A DNA stretch of 64,000 nt from Oidiodendron maius Zn (Eukaryota; Ascomycota; Leotiomycetes; Myxotrichaceae), in contig KN832871.1 in NCBI GenBank assembly GCA_000827325.1, forward strand, positions 2,480,001 through 2,544,000, written 5' to 3'. The notes beneath the pieces were generated by a model. The model was given only the letters and a program-made list of their open reading frames with translations, ran no database searches and was not told where the DNA came from. Positions 10,837-23,212 of this stretch are shown here, piece after piece. Within the stretch, counting starts at the first letter, position 1, and every line of letters begins with the position of its first letter. Made by a program: the position numbers and the translations under genes.

Positions 10837-12259
10837 ATGGCGCTGGTGGCCGTGCCACAAGGCTATCCGGCATTGGACGAGAAGAAACCTTTCAAAGAGC
10901 CACCCCCAGTTATAATCACGCCTTGTGATCCATGGCCCAGACCATACTATCTTGAAAATGGGCTACGGCGAGTTGCGCCGTATCACTATACTTACAACAC
11001 GTATTGCAAAGAGCGATGGAGAGGACGAGAGCTTCTGGACATATTTGCCAGCGAATTTCGCGACAGACCACTTGAATATTATGTATGTATCATATTTCCC
11101 GGAGGAGAGGCATACCTAACAGACTTAGAAAGATGCCATTGAACGAGGAGCGGTTACGGTAAATGGCAAGCCAGTCCCGACGCCACAACATATTGTCAAA
11201 AATGGAGACATTATATCTCACACACTACATCGACATGAGCCTCCCGTCACTGCATTGCCAATATCTGTTTTGCACGAGGATGATGACATGATTGTTATTA
11301 ATAAACCTTCCGGCGTCCCTGTCCACCCTGCTGGACGTTATAACTATAACTCGGTGGTCGAGATAATGCGAGCAGAACGCGGCCATACCTGGAACCCTTT
11401 GCCATGCAACAGGCTAGACCGGCTGACGAGCGGAGTAATGTTTATCGCTAAACACCCGAAAGCAGCAGAGGAGTTAAGTTTGCAAATATCAGACCGGACG
11501 GTAAGGAAGGAGTATATCGCTCGAGTTAAAGGAGAGTTTCCAGAAGAAACGGTTGTCTGCAACATGCCAATATTACAAATATCACCAAAACTCGGTCTCA
11601 ACCGAGTTCGAGCGAATGGAAAAGCTGCGAAGACGGTATTTCACAGGCTTGCGTACTATCCACCTACATGTCCTAATACGCCGGATGAGCCCACTACGCC
11701 AGAGCAAGCAAAGTTTGAGGAGCAAAGGCCGTGGCTAAGGAAGGAAGGGTACTCCATTGTACGATGTCTCCCAGTAACTGGCCGGACACACCAGTTGCGG
11801 GTCCATTTGCAGTTCCTTGGGCACCCCATAGCAAATGACCCAATATATTGCAACCAGCGAGTGTGGGGAGCAACGTTAGGTGCTAACGATGCTGATGCGT
11901 CTCAAGATACCGACGAAGATATTATTACACGTCTCTCCAAGATGGGCAAATCCGAGGTTGCAGATGCTGTGGCGTACCATGACGAGATGGTAGACGATTA
12001 TAACAAAAAAAAAGCAGAGAAGATGTCCGGCGAACTTTGTGATGTCTGTTCGACTCCACTTTACACAGATCCTGGCGAACAAGAACTTTCCCTGTGGCTC
12101 CATAGTTTGCGCTATGAGGATGCTTCTGGAGCCTGGAGTTATGTTAGCCCTCTACCGTCGTGGGCCCTCCCTCCTGAAGGGATGTCCGGAGCGACTGAAG
12201 TTGGGGGCATGGAAAAGCTAGTCGAAGCGGTCAGAGATGAGAATCCTGAGATAGTGTAG
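10837..12259 (+). CDS. RluA-family RNA pseudouridine synthase (Pus9/Rib2-like)
   Basis: Exons 10837-11082 and 11129-12259 encode 458 residues. The N-terminus holds an S4-like segment (ELLDIFASEF ... AIERGAVTVNGKPV). The catalytic domain has EDDDMIVINKPSGVPVHPAG, the catalytic-Asp loop as CNRLDRLTSGVMF, KEYIARVKG, and the late motif PVTGRTHQLRVHLQFLGHPI. After it comes a CDVCSTPLYTDPGEQELSLW segment typical of the eukaryotic Pus8/Pus9/Rib2 subgroup. Yeast Pus9 and Rib2 make pseudouridine 32 in mitochondrial and cytosolic tRNA. No deaminase domain as in yeast Rib2 is present, so a stand-alone tRNA pseudouridine-32 synthase is the best call; target and compartment are inferred. Confidence 0.92.
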
Positions 12260-12725
12260 CATTTTGGCTTTCTCCACTGCGTTTTGGGTATGGCATCTAG
12301 AAGGTACTGGTTGCTGTGACGCTCAATTACAATATATGGATGAGCCGATTCAGACGGCGTTAGTCATCTAAAGATCTAAAGTGCAAACGATGATTTGAGA
12401 TACGGGGTTGACGAAGAATTAGAAATGTACATACACCTTTGCGTACTAGATAATAACCTTTCAGACCTGAGGTTTTGCAGCATACCACGATACGAATTTG
12501 GGTCTCGTGTCACATGACTCAGCTTTAAACCTAATACCGTGCCATGTGAGAGCGTTCGTCATTTCCAAACAGAATCCATCTTATTGCGAAGTACTGAACA
12601 ATTAACAAAGAACATGCCTTCAAGAATAATGCAGGCAAATGAAACCATATCACTAGTCGTTGTTCCATGGACCTGGGTACCTTTTGTGTAGTCTCGCATC
12701 AGCATCGCTTTATCGTCACGAGCAT
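12260..12725. other. Intergenic region upstream of the SNF2 gene
   Basis: About 465 bp, the 3' region of the pseudouridine synthase gene and promoter of the ERCC6L2-like gene. No additional gene or repeat is visible. Confidence 0.5.
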
Positions 12726-15700
12726 ATGGCGCGCCTAGGCGGCAACGAAGATGGTGGGAGTACTGAAGACGAGAGTTTCATCTCTAGAAATGAAACAGGG
12801 TTAAGTCTAATGACCACTGATCAGTATATTGAGAGTCGGTTTCACTACCTCTATATTCTCATACATCATTTATCTAACTTGCTTCTAGAAATCATTGGTG
12901 CTCCGTCAAGTGACGAGACGGATTCAGATATTGAGATTATAGACGTGAAATCTTCGAACAGTAGCAGTGGCAAGAAAGTCCCGGGCTTTAAAGTTCAGTT
13001 CTCTGACGATGAGGCTGATGATAACGCCTACGAGAAATTCAAGAATCGGAAGAAGACAAAACGTCAAAGAACGGCCGCGGCAAAAAGAAAGCAAAACCAA
13101 AAAGCCAAGCAAAGTCTCAGCACCAGCAGGAGAAAACCGCTTGTTGGAGCGACATCCAAGGTCCAAGAGAGGGCGTGGGGAGATGCGTCTGGCGACGACG
13201 TCGTTGATGGTGAAATTCCCGAATACTTAGTCACAAGACGTAAAGAGTTTGATGATCAGTACCAAGCTCTGAATACCGCCGGACTTCAACTCCCGCCGCG
13301 TTATAATGATATAGTGTTTTCAGATGACGAAAGGCTTGCAGATCTTGAAGAGCGCCCCGATTTTCCTAAAACAGTTGATCCGTCACGGCCATACAAAGAC
13401 ATCCAGCTTCCACGCTCAGCTGGCATTATTCCGGCATCCATCGCGCAGTACTTACGAGACTATCAAATTGATGGCGTTTCGTTTCTTCACGAACTGTTCG
13501 TTTATCAAAAGGGTGGCATCTTAGGGGATGATATGGGTTTGGGAAAGACCGTACAGGTTGCGGCTTTTCTAACAGCAGCATTTGGAAAAACAGGGGATGA
13601 GAGAGATGCTAAACGCATGAGGAAGATGAGACGAGCACCGGACAGGCCTTGGTATCCCCGGGTACTGATCATATGTCCAGGGTCCTTAATTGAGAATTGG
13701 AAAAATGAACTATCCCGCTGGGGGTGGTGGCACGTTGACAAGTTCCATGGCACAAAACTGGAAAAGGAGTCTGTCCTGCAAACCGCTACATCCGGGCGAT
13801 TAGAGGTCGTTATTACTACTTATACGACATATAAAAACCATAAGGATCAAATAAATCTGATCTCATGGGATTGTGTCGTAGCCGACGAGTGCCACCAGAT
13901 CAAAGAACGATCCTCGCAGATAACCCAAGCAATGGACCAGGTAAATGCGTTATGTAGGATTGGACTCACTGGAACAGCGATACAAAATAAATACGAAGAG
14001 TTATGGACACTCCTTAACTGGACGAATCCAGGCCGATTTGGACCACTGTCTATATGGGAATCTAGCATTAGCAAGCCTTTAAGAACAGGCCAGTCGTAAG
14101 TTAGCCCTGCGCCGCCGTCGGGACTAGGGTATCTAATTTTGCAAGTCATGACGCTACATTCTATCAGCTTAAGCAGGCTCGCATTACAGCAAAGAAGTTG
14201 GTCCAAAATCTTTTGCCCCAGTTCTTTCTGCGTCGAATGAAGAGTCTTATCGCTCATCAACTTCCTAAGAAGACAGACAGAGTAGTATTCTGTCCGCTTA
14301 CAGAGACTCAAAAGATTTCATACAAGTTATTTCTGGATAGTGATGTGGTCGAATTAGTCAGAGGCTCTTCACAACCGTGTGATTGTAACTCTGGAAAGAA
14401 GGCAGGCTGGTGTTGCTATACCAGTTTGCCTGGTACAAATACGAAATGGACCGTAAGTCGACCGTCTTCTATCGACTACATTATTTAAATGCTCATATTT
14501 TAGTAGTCTCTGGTCTTCCCTGTTATTACAAATCTTCAGAAGCTATCCAATCACTTAGCTCTCCTCATACCAAACTCCCAAGATCCACCTGAGAAGCAAG
14601 ACAGGGATCTAGAGTTTCTTCAAAAAGTGGTGCCAAGCGGATGGCAAGAATTATATGCCAATCGCGATTCCCTCTTCAATCTGGCGAAACCAGAATTCTG
14701 TGGAAAGGTATTCGGGCCTAAATTCATACTCATTGCGTTCTTCGCTAATATAACTTTCGTACAGTGGAGCATCCTCAAAAAACTTTTGAAGTTCTGGTAC
14801 GAGAATGGTGATAAGGTCTTGATATTCTCTCACAGTGTACGACTTTTAAAAATGCTGCAGCTTCTGTTTGGCAACACCAGCTATAACGTCAGTTTCTTGA
14901 GCGGGTCAATGGCAAATGAGGACCGCCAGAAGGCCGTGGATGAATTTAATTCTGATACTGGGCAATTTGTCTTCCTAATCTCTACTAGAGCGGGAGGTAA
15001 GTAGAGATTTTGAATTTCCCCATCATATATCTGACATTACATAGGTGTCGGGTTAAATATCACAAGTGCCAACAAAGTTGTCATCTTTGATCCAAATTGG
15101 AATCCCAGTTACGATTTACAAGCTCAAGATAGAGCATATCGCATAGGGCAGCTTCGAGACGTCGAAGTCTTTCGACTTGTATCCGCTGGAACTATCGAGG
15201 AAGTCGTCTACGCTCGTCAGATCTATAAGCAGCAACAGGCCAATATTGGATACAATGCATCAACAGAACGCCGCTATTTCAAGGGTGTTCAGAAAAACAA
15301 ATATCAGAAAGGGGAGATATTCGGGCTGGATAATCTTCTCTCCTACCACGCGGAGGATATTTTCCTCAGGGACATTGTCAACAAGACCAATATTGCCGAG
15401 GCTAGAAAAGGCGTCCAGATGATTGAACTGAACATGGAAGATGCCTTAAATGACGAAGATGACCCTTTAAAGGTGGATAATGATGATGGGGATGGAGCTA
15501 TGAGCCAACTTGCCGCACTGCTCACTGAAGAAGATCAGCCGAAGGAAAGAAGAGCAAAATCCCGGCCCAAGGCCGACCCTATAATGGCAATCCTGTCTTC
15601 TGCCGGAGTAGAGTATACACACGAAAACTCAGAGGTTATAGGATCATCAAGGGTTGAGGAGCACCTAAGTCGTCGGGCGGAAGAAACCGGCAACGACGTT

Positions 15701-16021
15701 GAGATAGGAGAGCAGAAACTCTTTGCAGAGACGTTATCCACAACGCCAGGTACTATTCAATATCAATTCCACCCTTCTGAAGACGTTATGATGCGGCAAT
15801 TCTGTACAATGGCTAAGGCCTTTGGTTTTGCCAATGCAACTGAATTCGCTCTCGTTGTTGAAGGATGGACTCAGAAACAGAGGACGGATTGTCTGGAGAG
15901 GTTTTACCTGAAGAGAAAGGATCTATTGGCGGATCTAGAAATGGAGAGTGAACGTAACAATTACGTTTACGAAAAAGCTTTGTGTGATGAGCTTGAACAA
16001 GACGACGACGACGAGCTTTAG
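12726..16021 (+). CDS. SNF2-family DNA translocase, ERCC6L2-like
   Basis: Exons 12726-14095, 14146-14452, 14507-14707, 14765-14996 and 15045-16021 give a frame of about 1,028 residues. The stretch around 12843-12896 (ctaac ... ttctag) may be a further intron in exon 1. After an acidic/basic N-terminus come SNF2 motifs: LRDYQIDGVSFLHE, Walker A in GDDMGLGKTVQVA, Walker B as ADECHQIK, GLTGTAIQN, FLRRMKSLIAHQLPKK, FLISTRAGGVGLNIT and QAQDRAYRIGQ. Two traits point to ERCC6L2 rather than CSB/Rad26: the IPASIAQYLRDYQ lead-in and the Cys cluster SQPCDCNSGKKAGWCC just before lobe 2. The C-terminal part (VMMRQFCTMAKAFGFANATE, WTQKQRTDCLERFY) is a conserved helical tail. Human ERCC6L2 acts in DNA-break repair and transcription-associated genome stability; a similar nuclear role is inferred. 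Confidence 0.9.
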
Positions 16022-16206
16022 GTGCTGATGGTACCTTTCAGGCGCACAGCAGGAAAACCTGGAACCGAAGCTTGGACAATCCATATTGTACTGTACTATG
16101 CTATTCCTGTTGCTACCCGGCTGGCTTACCCATGGCCAATGCTAAGAATATGATGCCGCCATGCTACCTGCAATCCACTCTACAATTGCTTCCACAGTGG
16201 AAGAGT

Positions 16207-17249
16207 CTAGTCGCTTCCGGTACTATCATCCTCGCTCGTGGCTTTCATCTCTTTCAAACCACGAGTCTTACCCTTTCCACCCCCTCTCTTCCCCTTTACA
16301 CCCTTACCACGAAGTCCAATGGGAACTTCCTTCCTGACCTCCCCATCTTCATACAAAATCCCGATGTCAGCCCTTCTCGCCACAACCCTCTTCCAATACT
16401 TCTTATCAATAGCCCCAATGGCATCGCCTTCAGTGAGAATGTTGCCATTTTCAGCTCGGGCCCACGTTATCTTGTCGTTTGCCGCCATAACAGCTCGAAG
16501 ATCAATGTAGATAGACACGTCAATGTCGTTAGATGGGCGAATTTCTGTGCCATCTTCCTGGATTTTCAGAGGAGAGAATTGCAAATGAGCTTGTCCGCCA
16601 GCTCGCTTGATACCGCCAGAAGCGAGAATGAGGGGATAATTGGCGTAGGAAGTCTCGTAAATAATTAGGTCTGGGATATCATCAGATTCGGTTGTGAGAG
16701 GAATAAGAGTTGCAGCTGTAGGAGCAGAAACGGCTTGGGTGGATTGGATGGGATTGGCACGGATAAGGTAGTCGGACGCGTCGGAGGAATCTTTTTCAGC
16801 TTCGGGTAAGGGCTTCAATGAGAAACGAGATTTGGATGAAGGGGAGGAAACAAGAGCTTGGAGCTCGGAAAGAGTGACTTGAAGCGCGGCAAGTGTAGGT
16901 TGTTCCAGCTATTGATAGTCAGAACTAGTATGAAAAGTTATGTTCATGAACTCACCACTTCTTCGCAATCAACCCATCCCTCTGAATCAGCTACAAGCTT
17001 GCCATCTCCTTCCTCCTGTTTGTCATCTTCCTCCACAGTTCGCTTGAGGGCTCGGCTCAAAGCTTTTGCAATCAGGCCTTCCCGCTCATCCACGACGCTG
17101 TATCCTCGACCCCTGGCCTTGCTTTTTGCCATACTTCCACCATGCCTAGATCTGCCATGTCTGGTGGAGTTCTGAGAGACTGGGGAGGGTGGCATTATCT
17201 CACGGTCAAGGGTGAGACCTTGCATGGATGGGAGGACTGCGGCAGCCAT
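16207..17249 (-). CDS. Tpt1/KptA-like tRNA 2'-phosphotransferase with altered active-site motifs
   Basis: Two exons, 17249-16956 and 16908-16207, encode 331 residues. Family landmarks are IAKALSRALKR (N-terminal helix), DSEGWVDCEEVV, DYLIRANPIQSTQ, YPLILASGGIKRAGGQAHLQ, DVSIYIDLRAVM and ARAENGNILTEGDAIG. Tpt1 removes the splice-junction 2'-phosphate from ligated tRNA with NAD+. The canonical N-terminal Arg-His pair (yeast R23-H24) is Lys-Arg here, the RANQGHS loop reads RANPIQS, and the HGT motif reads YET; the Arg in IRAN and one in TEIRPSND remain. The N-terminus is Arg/Gly-rich, and the C-terminus has a basic RGKGVKGKRGGGKGKTRG patch. It may be a divergent or inactive paralogue, or bind RNA. 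Confidence 0.8.
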
Positions 17250-19056
17250 TTCCAGAGTATTTGGCTCAAAGGTTAGGAACTGGAATGCGGGAATTGGAAC
17301 TCTTCAAATGTGGAATGTCAAGACTTAAGGGGACTGTGACAGATGTAGTGAAAAGTATTCGTAGGATGGGATATATGTATATATACAGCATTGATAGACA
17401 TTGCGAATCGCCCAGAAGACGGTGAAGACACGTCTTGTGCCCGATTTAGAAGTTTGTTGTCAACAAACCGCCGAGCTGTTGCTACCAGCCAACCGAGTGC
17501 ATCCTGTAAATTTAATCTGCCTCCAGCATGCATAACATGCATTAATTCAGAGGAATCTTGCAGAAGTGGTGCCTGCACCATTTATCTAGCAGTGGTGGAG
17601 CACGAGACCTGGACAGCGGTGTGGATAGTAAGAATGACAACAAAGCGGTCAAACAGCGGCTCGCCCCGCAAAGGGACGCGTGCAAGCTGTTCATGCGTTC
17701 GCCCGAGGTCCGGCAGGCCTTAAAATGTGCAGTCAGATAGCAAATGGAGGCGACCACGGAAGACAGCAAAGAAGCGGTGAGAGCTCGAACTAGCTCTAGA
17801 TCTCGCTCTGATTTCACCCCATTCTCCATTTCCATTCAGCTGCATTCTACCTGGCAGATGGCGTAGGCTCTTGTGCCTACTTGCATAGTGCCTACTTCAT
17901 ACAGTACTTGTAGAGAGTAAGACCCAAGGTCCATCCCCGTCACTCAGGTAGGTATCACGTGACTTGGCTCAACTTCTCCAAAATTGTCTCGAATCAACAG
18001 CATTCATAGTATATATCTAAGGGCATGCCTGAAGCAGTGAACTATCATGTCTGTGCCCATATAGAGCTCTCAGCACGTCAGTTTGTCCCTCTGATTCATC
18101 TCTTATCGCAGCCTCGGCTTTCGATAAGATGTGTCAAGATATCAGTTCTATTGCCTTTGGATTGCGAAGCCGTATCATCTTTGCCCTCCGTTTGCTTGGC
18201 CGCTGCTATGTCGTTTTCGGTCATTCATGTGTCGTGAATTCATCTTAGTCGCAATGCTTAAGCAAGCTCCAGTGGGGCGCGAAGGTCCAACTAGTCATCA
18301 AGCTGGCAACCCAACATAGGCCCAAGTTGGGCCAGTCTTCATAAGCGCGTTGCCTCTGTAATGCAGAGGTACCCAAAGTGACCATATCGCAAAACAAAAC
18401 AGACAGGATATGAGAGAAAGCTGCGGTGGTGGCTAGAGAGTAGAAATCCGGACAGAGCTGCATCCCCACGCGATATTTCATCACTCTTGCTCCAACCCTG
18501 CAGCCCTTCTGAAGTCTACTCGACTCACTTGAGAGAATACCTGACGAGCTATAACTCAAAAATGACCCCATAGAGAGATTATTGATACCAACTCGACCAG
18601 TGGTGAGACAATGTTACATCCGTCTCCATGCCGATCGACTGCCAACCCAATCGGTGGATTCATACCTTGGTTTCTGGAAGTCCCTACATTTAGGCTTCCT
18701 GAGTGTCTTCTGGATTAAATACACCATGAATAGAAGTCTGGGGTATTAGAAGTTCGATGAAATGAACAAGCCGTTAGGAGATGATGTGCTTACTAAGATT
18801 AATTCGCCATTCCGTAACCGGCCAGAACGCGAGTCTCAGTGGCTGTGAAAGACCAAGACAAATCTTTCCATTCTCTTTTCTCTCTCCTTTCCATTTTGAA
18901 GGCGGCCATCAGGTGCCTGCATCTGGACACTCGCTTCGGAGAATATTGAAGTTGTCGCAGCTGTATTGGGAGTCAGAAAGACGCCTCAAAGCATCGTACT
19001 TGAACCAGACCCCTTTTTGGCAACTGTCTAGCCCGGACTTTTGATCACATGATTCT
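17250..19056. other. Divergent intergenic region
   Basis: About 1.8 kb between the starts of the Tpt1-like gene and an MFS gene. I find no open frame with family resemblance, no tRNA and no long repeat. One palindromic E-box (17954-17963) is listed separately. Confidence 0.45.
17954..17963. promoter_or_regulatory. ATCACGTGAC E-box
   Basis: CACGTG core with an AT/AC flank. Such sites are bound by bHLH factors of the Cbf1 class in fungi. It lies about 700 bp upstream of the Tpt1-like start and 1.1 kb upstream of the MFS start, so its target is unclear. Confidence 0.3.
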
Positions 19057-21065
19057 ATGAACCATTCTCGGCGGGCCACAATGTCGAGAACTCCCGTGGC
19101 GAGCTATGGGGCCGTCATACAAGACAATAGCGATAGCACCAGCACGAATTCGGCGGACACGACTGTCCACGGAACGGATTATGAGCAACCTAGTCCACAC
19201 AGAGAGCCATTGCATGACCGGGAGCGGCGGAGGTCCTTTATTGAAGAAGATGAAGAGTCTCTGCACCTAGAAGTGCGTCCAAAGAAAGAGAAAAATACTG
19301 TCGTTACATGGTCTAGTCTGCCTCATAAAAGCCAATTGGCGATCTTGACTATTGCAAGGTTTTCGGAGCCATTGGTCCAGAGTTCTCTACGGGTGAATTC
19401 AATCAAAATCACTAAATGGCAACTCTGACATCTACTAGTCTTATCTATTCTACCAACTCAAATCCTTTGACATGTCCCTCCCAGACTCTGTCATTGCTTC
19501 TCAAGCTGGCGTTATGCAAGGAGCCTTTGCCGCTGCACAACTATGCACTGCCATGTTATGGGGCCGATGGTCTGACCGAGCGGGACGTAAAAGTATCATC
19601 TTAATAGGACTCTTCGGGACTATGCTTTCTTCAGTTGGGTTCGGATTCTCAAAGAGCTTTTGGGTTGCCTTAGTCTTTCGCTTGATGGGTGGTGCGTTGA
19701 ATGGGAATCTCGGGGTCATGAGGACCATGATTAGCGAGATCGTTCGAGAGAAGAAGTAAGCAATGAAAGCCATACATCATATAGCATACTAATTTCAAGT
19801 AGATACCAATCACGAGCCTTCTTGTTGCTGCCTATGTGTGCGAATATTGGTGTTATTGTAGGTCCACTCATTGGAGGCATTACTTCTGATCCCGCTGCCA
19901 ACTATCCGGATCTGTTCGGCGGCATTCGGTGGCTAGAGAAATATCCCTACTCCCCGCCCAATCTTTTAAGTGCTATTTTCTTGTGCTCTGCTCTACTCCT
20001 GGTGTTCTTTGGCTTGGAGGAGGTAAGTACTCGTCATAGTAACACTTTGAATTTTGCTGACGACTTTAGACTCACGACTCTTTTCGAGACAGAGATGACG
20101 TTGGGATACAAACTGGCCGTAGAGTAGCGGCCTTCTTCCGTCGTCTCAGAGGAATGGAGGCTAGTGGCTATGAAAGAATTAGCACTGGGGAGGAATCTAA
20201 CTCAGTTGAAGGAGCCCTACTCCCACCGGCCAAGAAACTCAAATTGGTGGCTCCACGCTACAGGAGCAAACTTCCATTTCACCGCATCTTCACCCATAAC
20301 GTCGTCAGCACTTTAATTGCGCATTCCCTCCTCGCTGGCTTAAATGGAACTTTTCAGTCAATCTGGTACTCTTTCCTTTCAACTCCTGTATACAATCCCG
20401 ATAAACCCTATCCACCAAATTATACGCCCCATCCACCTTTACTTTTCACGGGAGGCATTGGTCTGCCGCCTCGATCCGTTGGAATGGCCATGGCAATCCT
20501 AGGGACCATTGGGATCACTCTCCAGCTTGTCATTTACCCAATCATTAACGCCCGGATCGGCACCGTTCGCAGTTGGCGCATCTTCTTGTACTGGTTTCCT
20601 TTGGCCTACATCATCATTCCATTTCTGGCTCTAATCCCATCCACCACGCCTCCACCGAGTCAAAAAACAGGACCCTTAATTTGGATCGCACTAACTGGGT
20701 TGTTATTTATTGTAACTGTTGCCCGCACCTTCGCTGGCCCTGCTTCCACCATCCTGGTCAACAACTGCTCACCCCACCCCTCAGTGCTTGGGACAATCCA
20801 CGGCATAGGCCAGAGTGTTAGTTCTGGCGCAAGAACCATTGGACCTGCTCTAGGAGGATTTCTATACGGACAAGGACTGGAAGTGGGCTGCGTCGGGGCA
20901 GTATTCTGGGGACTGGCTGGAATTGCGGGCGTTTGCTGTGTTGCCAGTAATTTCGTAAGAGAGGGAGATGGACACGAAATTCGACTTGAAGGAGATGGTG
21001 AGGCGGAAGAAGAAGCTGAGAGGATTAATAGAGAGCAAATGCGCACGGCGTCTGTCAATCAATGA
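19057..21065 (+). CDS. MFS transporter of the YCR023C/ZIF-like drug:H+ group
   Basis: Exons 19057-19392, 19439-19755, 19803-20022 and 20070-21065 join to 622 residues with introns of 46-47 bp. A hydrophilic N-terminal ~95 residues precede twelve probable membrane helices. MFS motif A reads GRWSDRAGRKSIILIG, followed by FRLMGGALNGNLGVMRTMISE, PLIGGITSDPAANYPDLFGG, a long cytosolic loop (RISTGEESNSVEGALL), and a C-terminal half with FAGPASTILVNNCSP and GQSVSSGARTIGPALGG. This is the architecture of the yeast YCR023C and plant zinc-induced-facilitator-like group; members move small organic molecules, often drugs. Substrate and membrane are not evident. ATG 19081 (MSRTPVASYG) is an alternative in-frame start. 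Confidence 0.88.
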
Positions 21066-21374
21066 CTCTCGTGACCAGCTTGGAGCGAGTTCGTATACCT
21101 CCTTAGACTCACGTTAGATACCCTGGTTGTACTAAGAAATGAAGACGAGACATACTTAAGTATTTTGTACGTGCACAAGACCGAGCCTCTCACTAATTTC
21201 GAATGTTCTAGTAAGATCAAGACAGAGAAGCAGATCGGGACCGAAGTGAATCTTGATCGCTGTGACTTCAAGCGCGACGGGCCTCACTTATTCCACCACC
21301 AGTCTCTCCATCTCAGTCCTCCCCCCGCGAACTTTGGCTTGACAATCTAACACTCACTCTCAAGGCAAACAACC
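21066..21374. other. Short tandem intergenic region
   Basis: About 310 bp between the MFS gene and the DOMON-b561 gene on the same strand. It holds presumed terminator and promoter; nothing else is visible. Confidence 0.45.
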
Positions 21375-23049
21375 ATGGTCCGATTAAGCTCTGTAGTGGT
21401 GACGGCGGGTGCGTGGATCCCTACCAGATTGTCCTTGTACCTGTGGATGAAATCCAGGGACGCTGAACTAACCATCTTGGCAGCGCTCTTACCCCTGATC
21501 GTGCAGGGGACGCCCATCGAGGTGTCTACAAATGGATACTCTGCTTTCTGCTCCCCAAACAATGCCTTGGCCTTTGCGCTCAATCTTCCTGACGATGGAA
21601 GTACTGATCTGTACTTCAGTTTGTCTGCATGGAGCAATATTTCATGGGCCGTTTGTACATCGATCTCTCGTGGGCGGTTAATGCTGACAGTGCTAGGCCG
21701 TGGGCATGGGCAATGATCAGATGTTCAACGCTCTGATTTTCATGATCTATACAGACGCCAGCGGAAACAACATTACTTTGAGTCCTAGGCTCTCATACAG
21801 CTATGTCGAGCCATCCTATTCCTCGGACATTAATGTTACCCTTCTCCCAGGTACCGGCATCTCCGGCGGTAGGATGCTGGCTAACGCAGTTTGCCACGGG
21901 TGCAGAAGTTGGAATGGGGGATGGATCAGTCCTGGTAATACCAATGCCCCTTTCATCTTTGGCCGTGGCCCACTTCAAAGCTTCCGCTCCAACTCTGTTA
22001 CAGCCAGCGTCATCATTCATGCTGCATACGGATCATTCACTATGGACTTGACACAGGCTGTTGGTCCGGCGCGGGTTCCCGATCTGCCCACTACCAACTC
22101 GTCTGGCACCATACTGGATAGTTACTCTACTGACAAATACGTTATGGGGGCCGTCCACGCTTATCTCAATTTTGTGTCTATGCTGGTAATTATGCCATGT
22201 GGGATGGCTATGATGCATATCGCAAAAAAGCATGTCTGGCATAGTGTTTGTGAAACCATGGCTGCTGGTGTGGCGCTCTTTGGCTTTCTCTCTGGAATGC
22301 ACTGCGCTGCACTGTATAACCGAGTAATTTGTGCTTCCCATTACATAGAAGTTGTACATACTAACAAAGTTACAGACTAGGAGGTATGCTACTGCTCATC
22401 AGATCCTTGGCATCCTCATCATGGTAGGGGTTCTCGTTGAATTTGGACTCGGATTCAAACTCTCCCGATACTACGTCAAGAGACTTCCTACCAGACGCTT
22501 CACCACGACCCATGTTTGGCTAGGCCGTCTTGTGGTTGTCAGCGCCGTTATCAATGGATTCCTGTAAGTCTGTATGATCCATGCTTGTCCAGAAAATGAA
22601 TTAATCATATCAGGGGTCACCGCTTATCTTACCGCATGGACTACAGCTGGTCATATTTCGCAGTGGTCACTATCGGACTGTTTATCTACAGCCTTGTCAG
22701 ACCCTGTAAGTGGCTTTGGAAGTACTTCAAGTCCCCAGTTCTGGTATGGTACGCCCGTGTTCGAGCATGGTGTGTTCGCACTCGTGTTCGTGCTCGGGCG
22801 TTGGTCATCACTCTATTAGAGGATATGCAAAGAACAGAGAGGCAGCGGCAACATGAAACTCTTCGTCGCCATATAGGTCCGTCTCCACTCCTTTGCTATC
22901 CAATAACTACTAACGCCGCACGCAGAGAGCCTACGTGGATCAGAGACAATAGCTCTGCGGCGGAGAGAACGTCGTTGAATCATAGACGGATTAGGATAGG
23001 TGGGATTAGTGACGGATATCACTTTAAATTCACTGAGGTGGCTGCATGA
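21375..23049 (+). CDS. DOMON/CDH-type cytochrome domain fused to cytochrome b561
   Basis: Exons 21375-21408, 21484-21650, 21697-22323, 22376-22563 and 22614-23049. Removing intron 1 creates a signal peptide (MVRLSSVVVTAALLPLIVQG). The extracellular domain resembles the cellobiose-dehydrogenase cytochrome: YFSLSAWSNISWAAVGMGN carries the usual Met heme-ligand position and NAVCHGCRSWNGG the CxxC-W motif. A b561-type membrane region follows with histidines in VMGAVHAYLNF, KKHVW, RRYATAHQILG and TTHVWLGRL. Such proteins shuttle electrons across the plasma membrane, for example to secreted oxidoreductases or ferric iron. The 3' end is ambiguous: an intron at about 22877-22925 (with aactactaacg branch sequence) would end the protein at 22978 instead of 23049. 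Confidence 0.88.
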
Positions 23050-23212
23050 AGCGTCGGAGTTCTGGATGGTGGGATGAGGCTCATATGCTTATATTTGGCA
23101 AGGATAAGAAGTAATATATTCATAGACCCAAACACTATAGAGGTCTGCTGCCTAGGTGTGGCAGCTAGGAACAATGACGCTAGCACAGGGTCTTTGATTT
23201 ACAAGAAGACAA

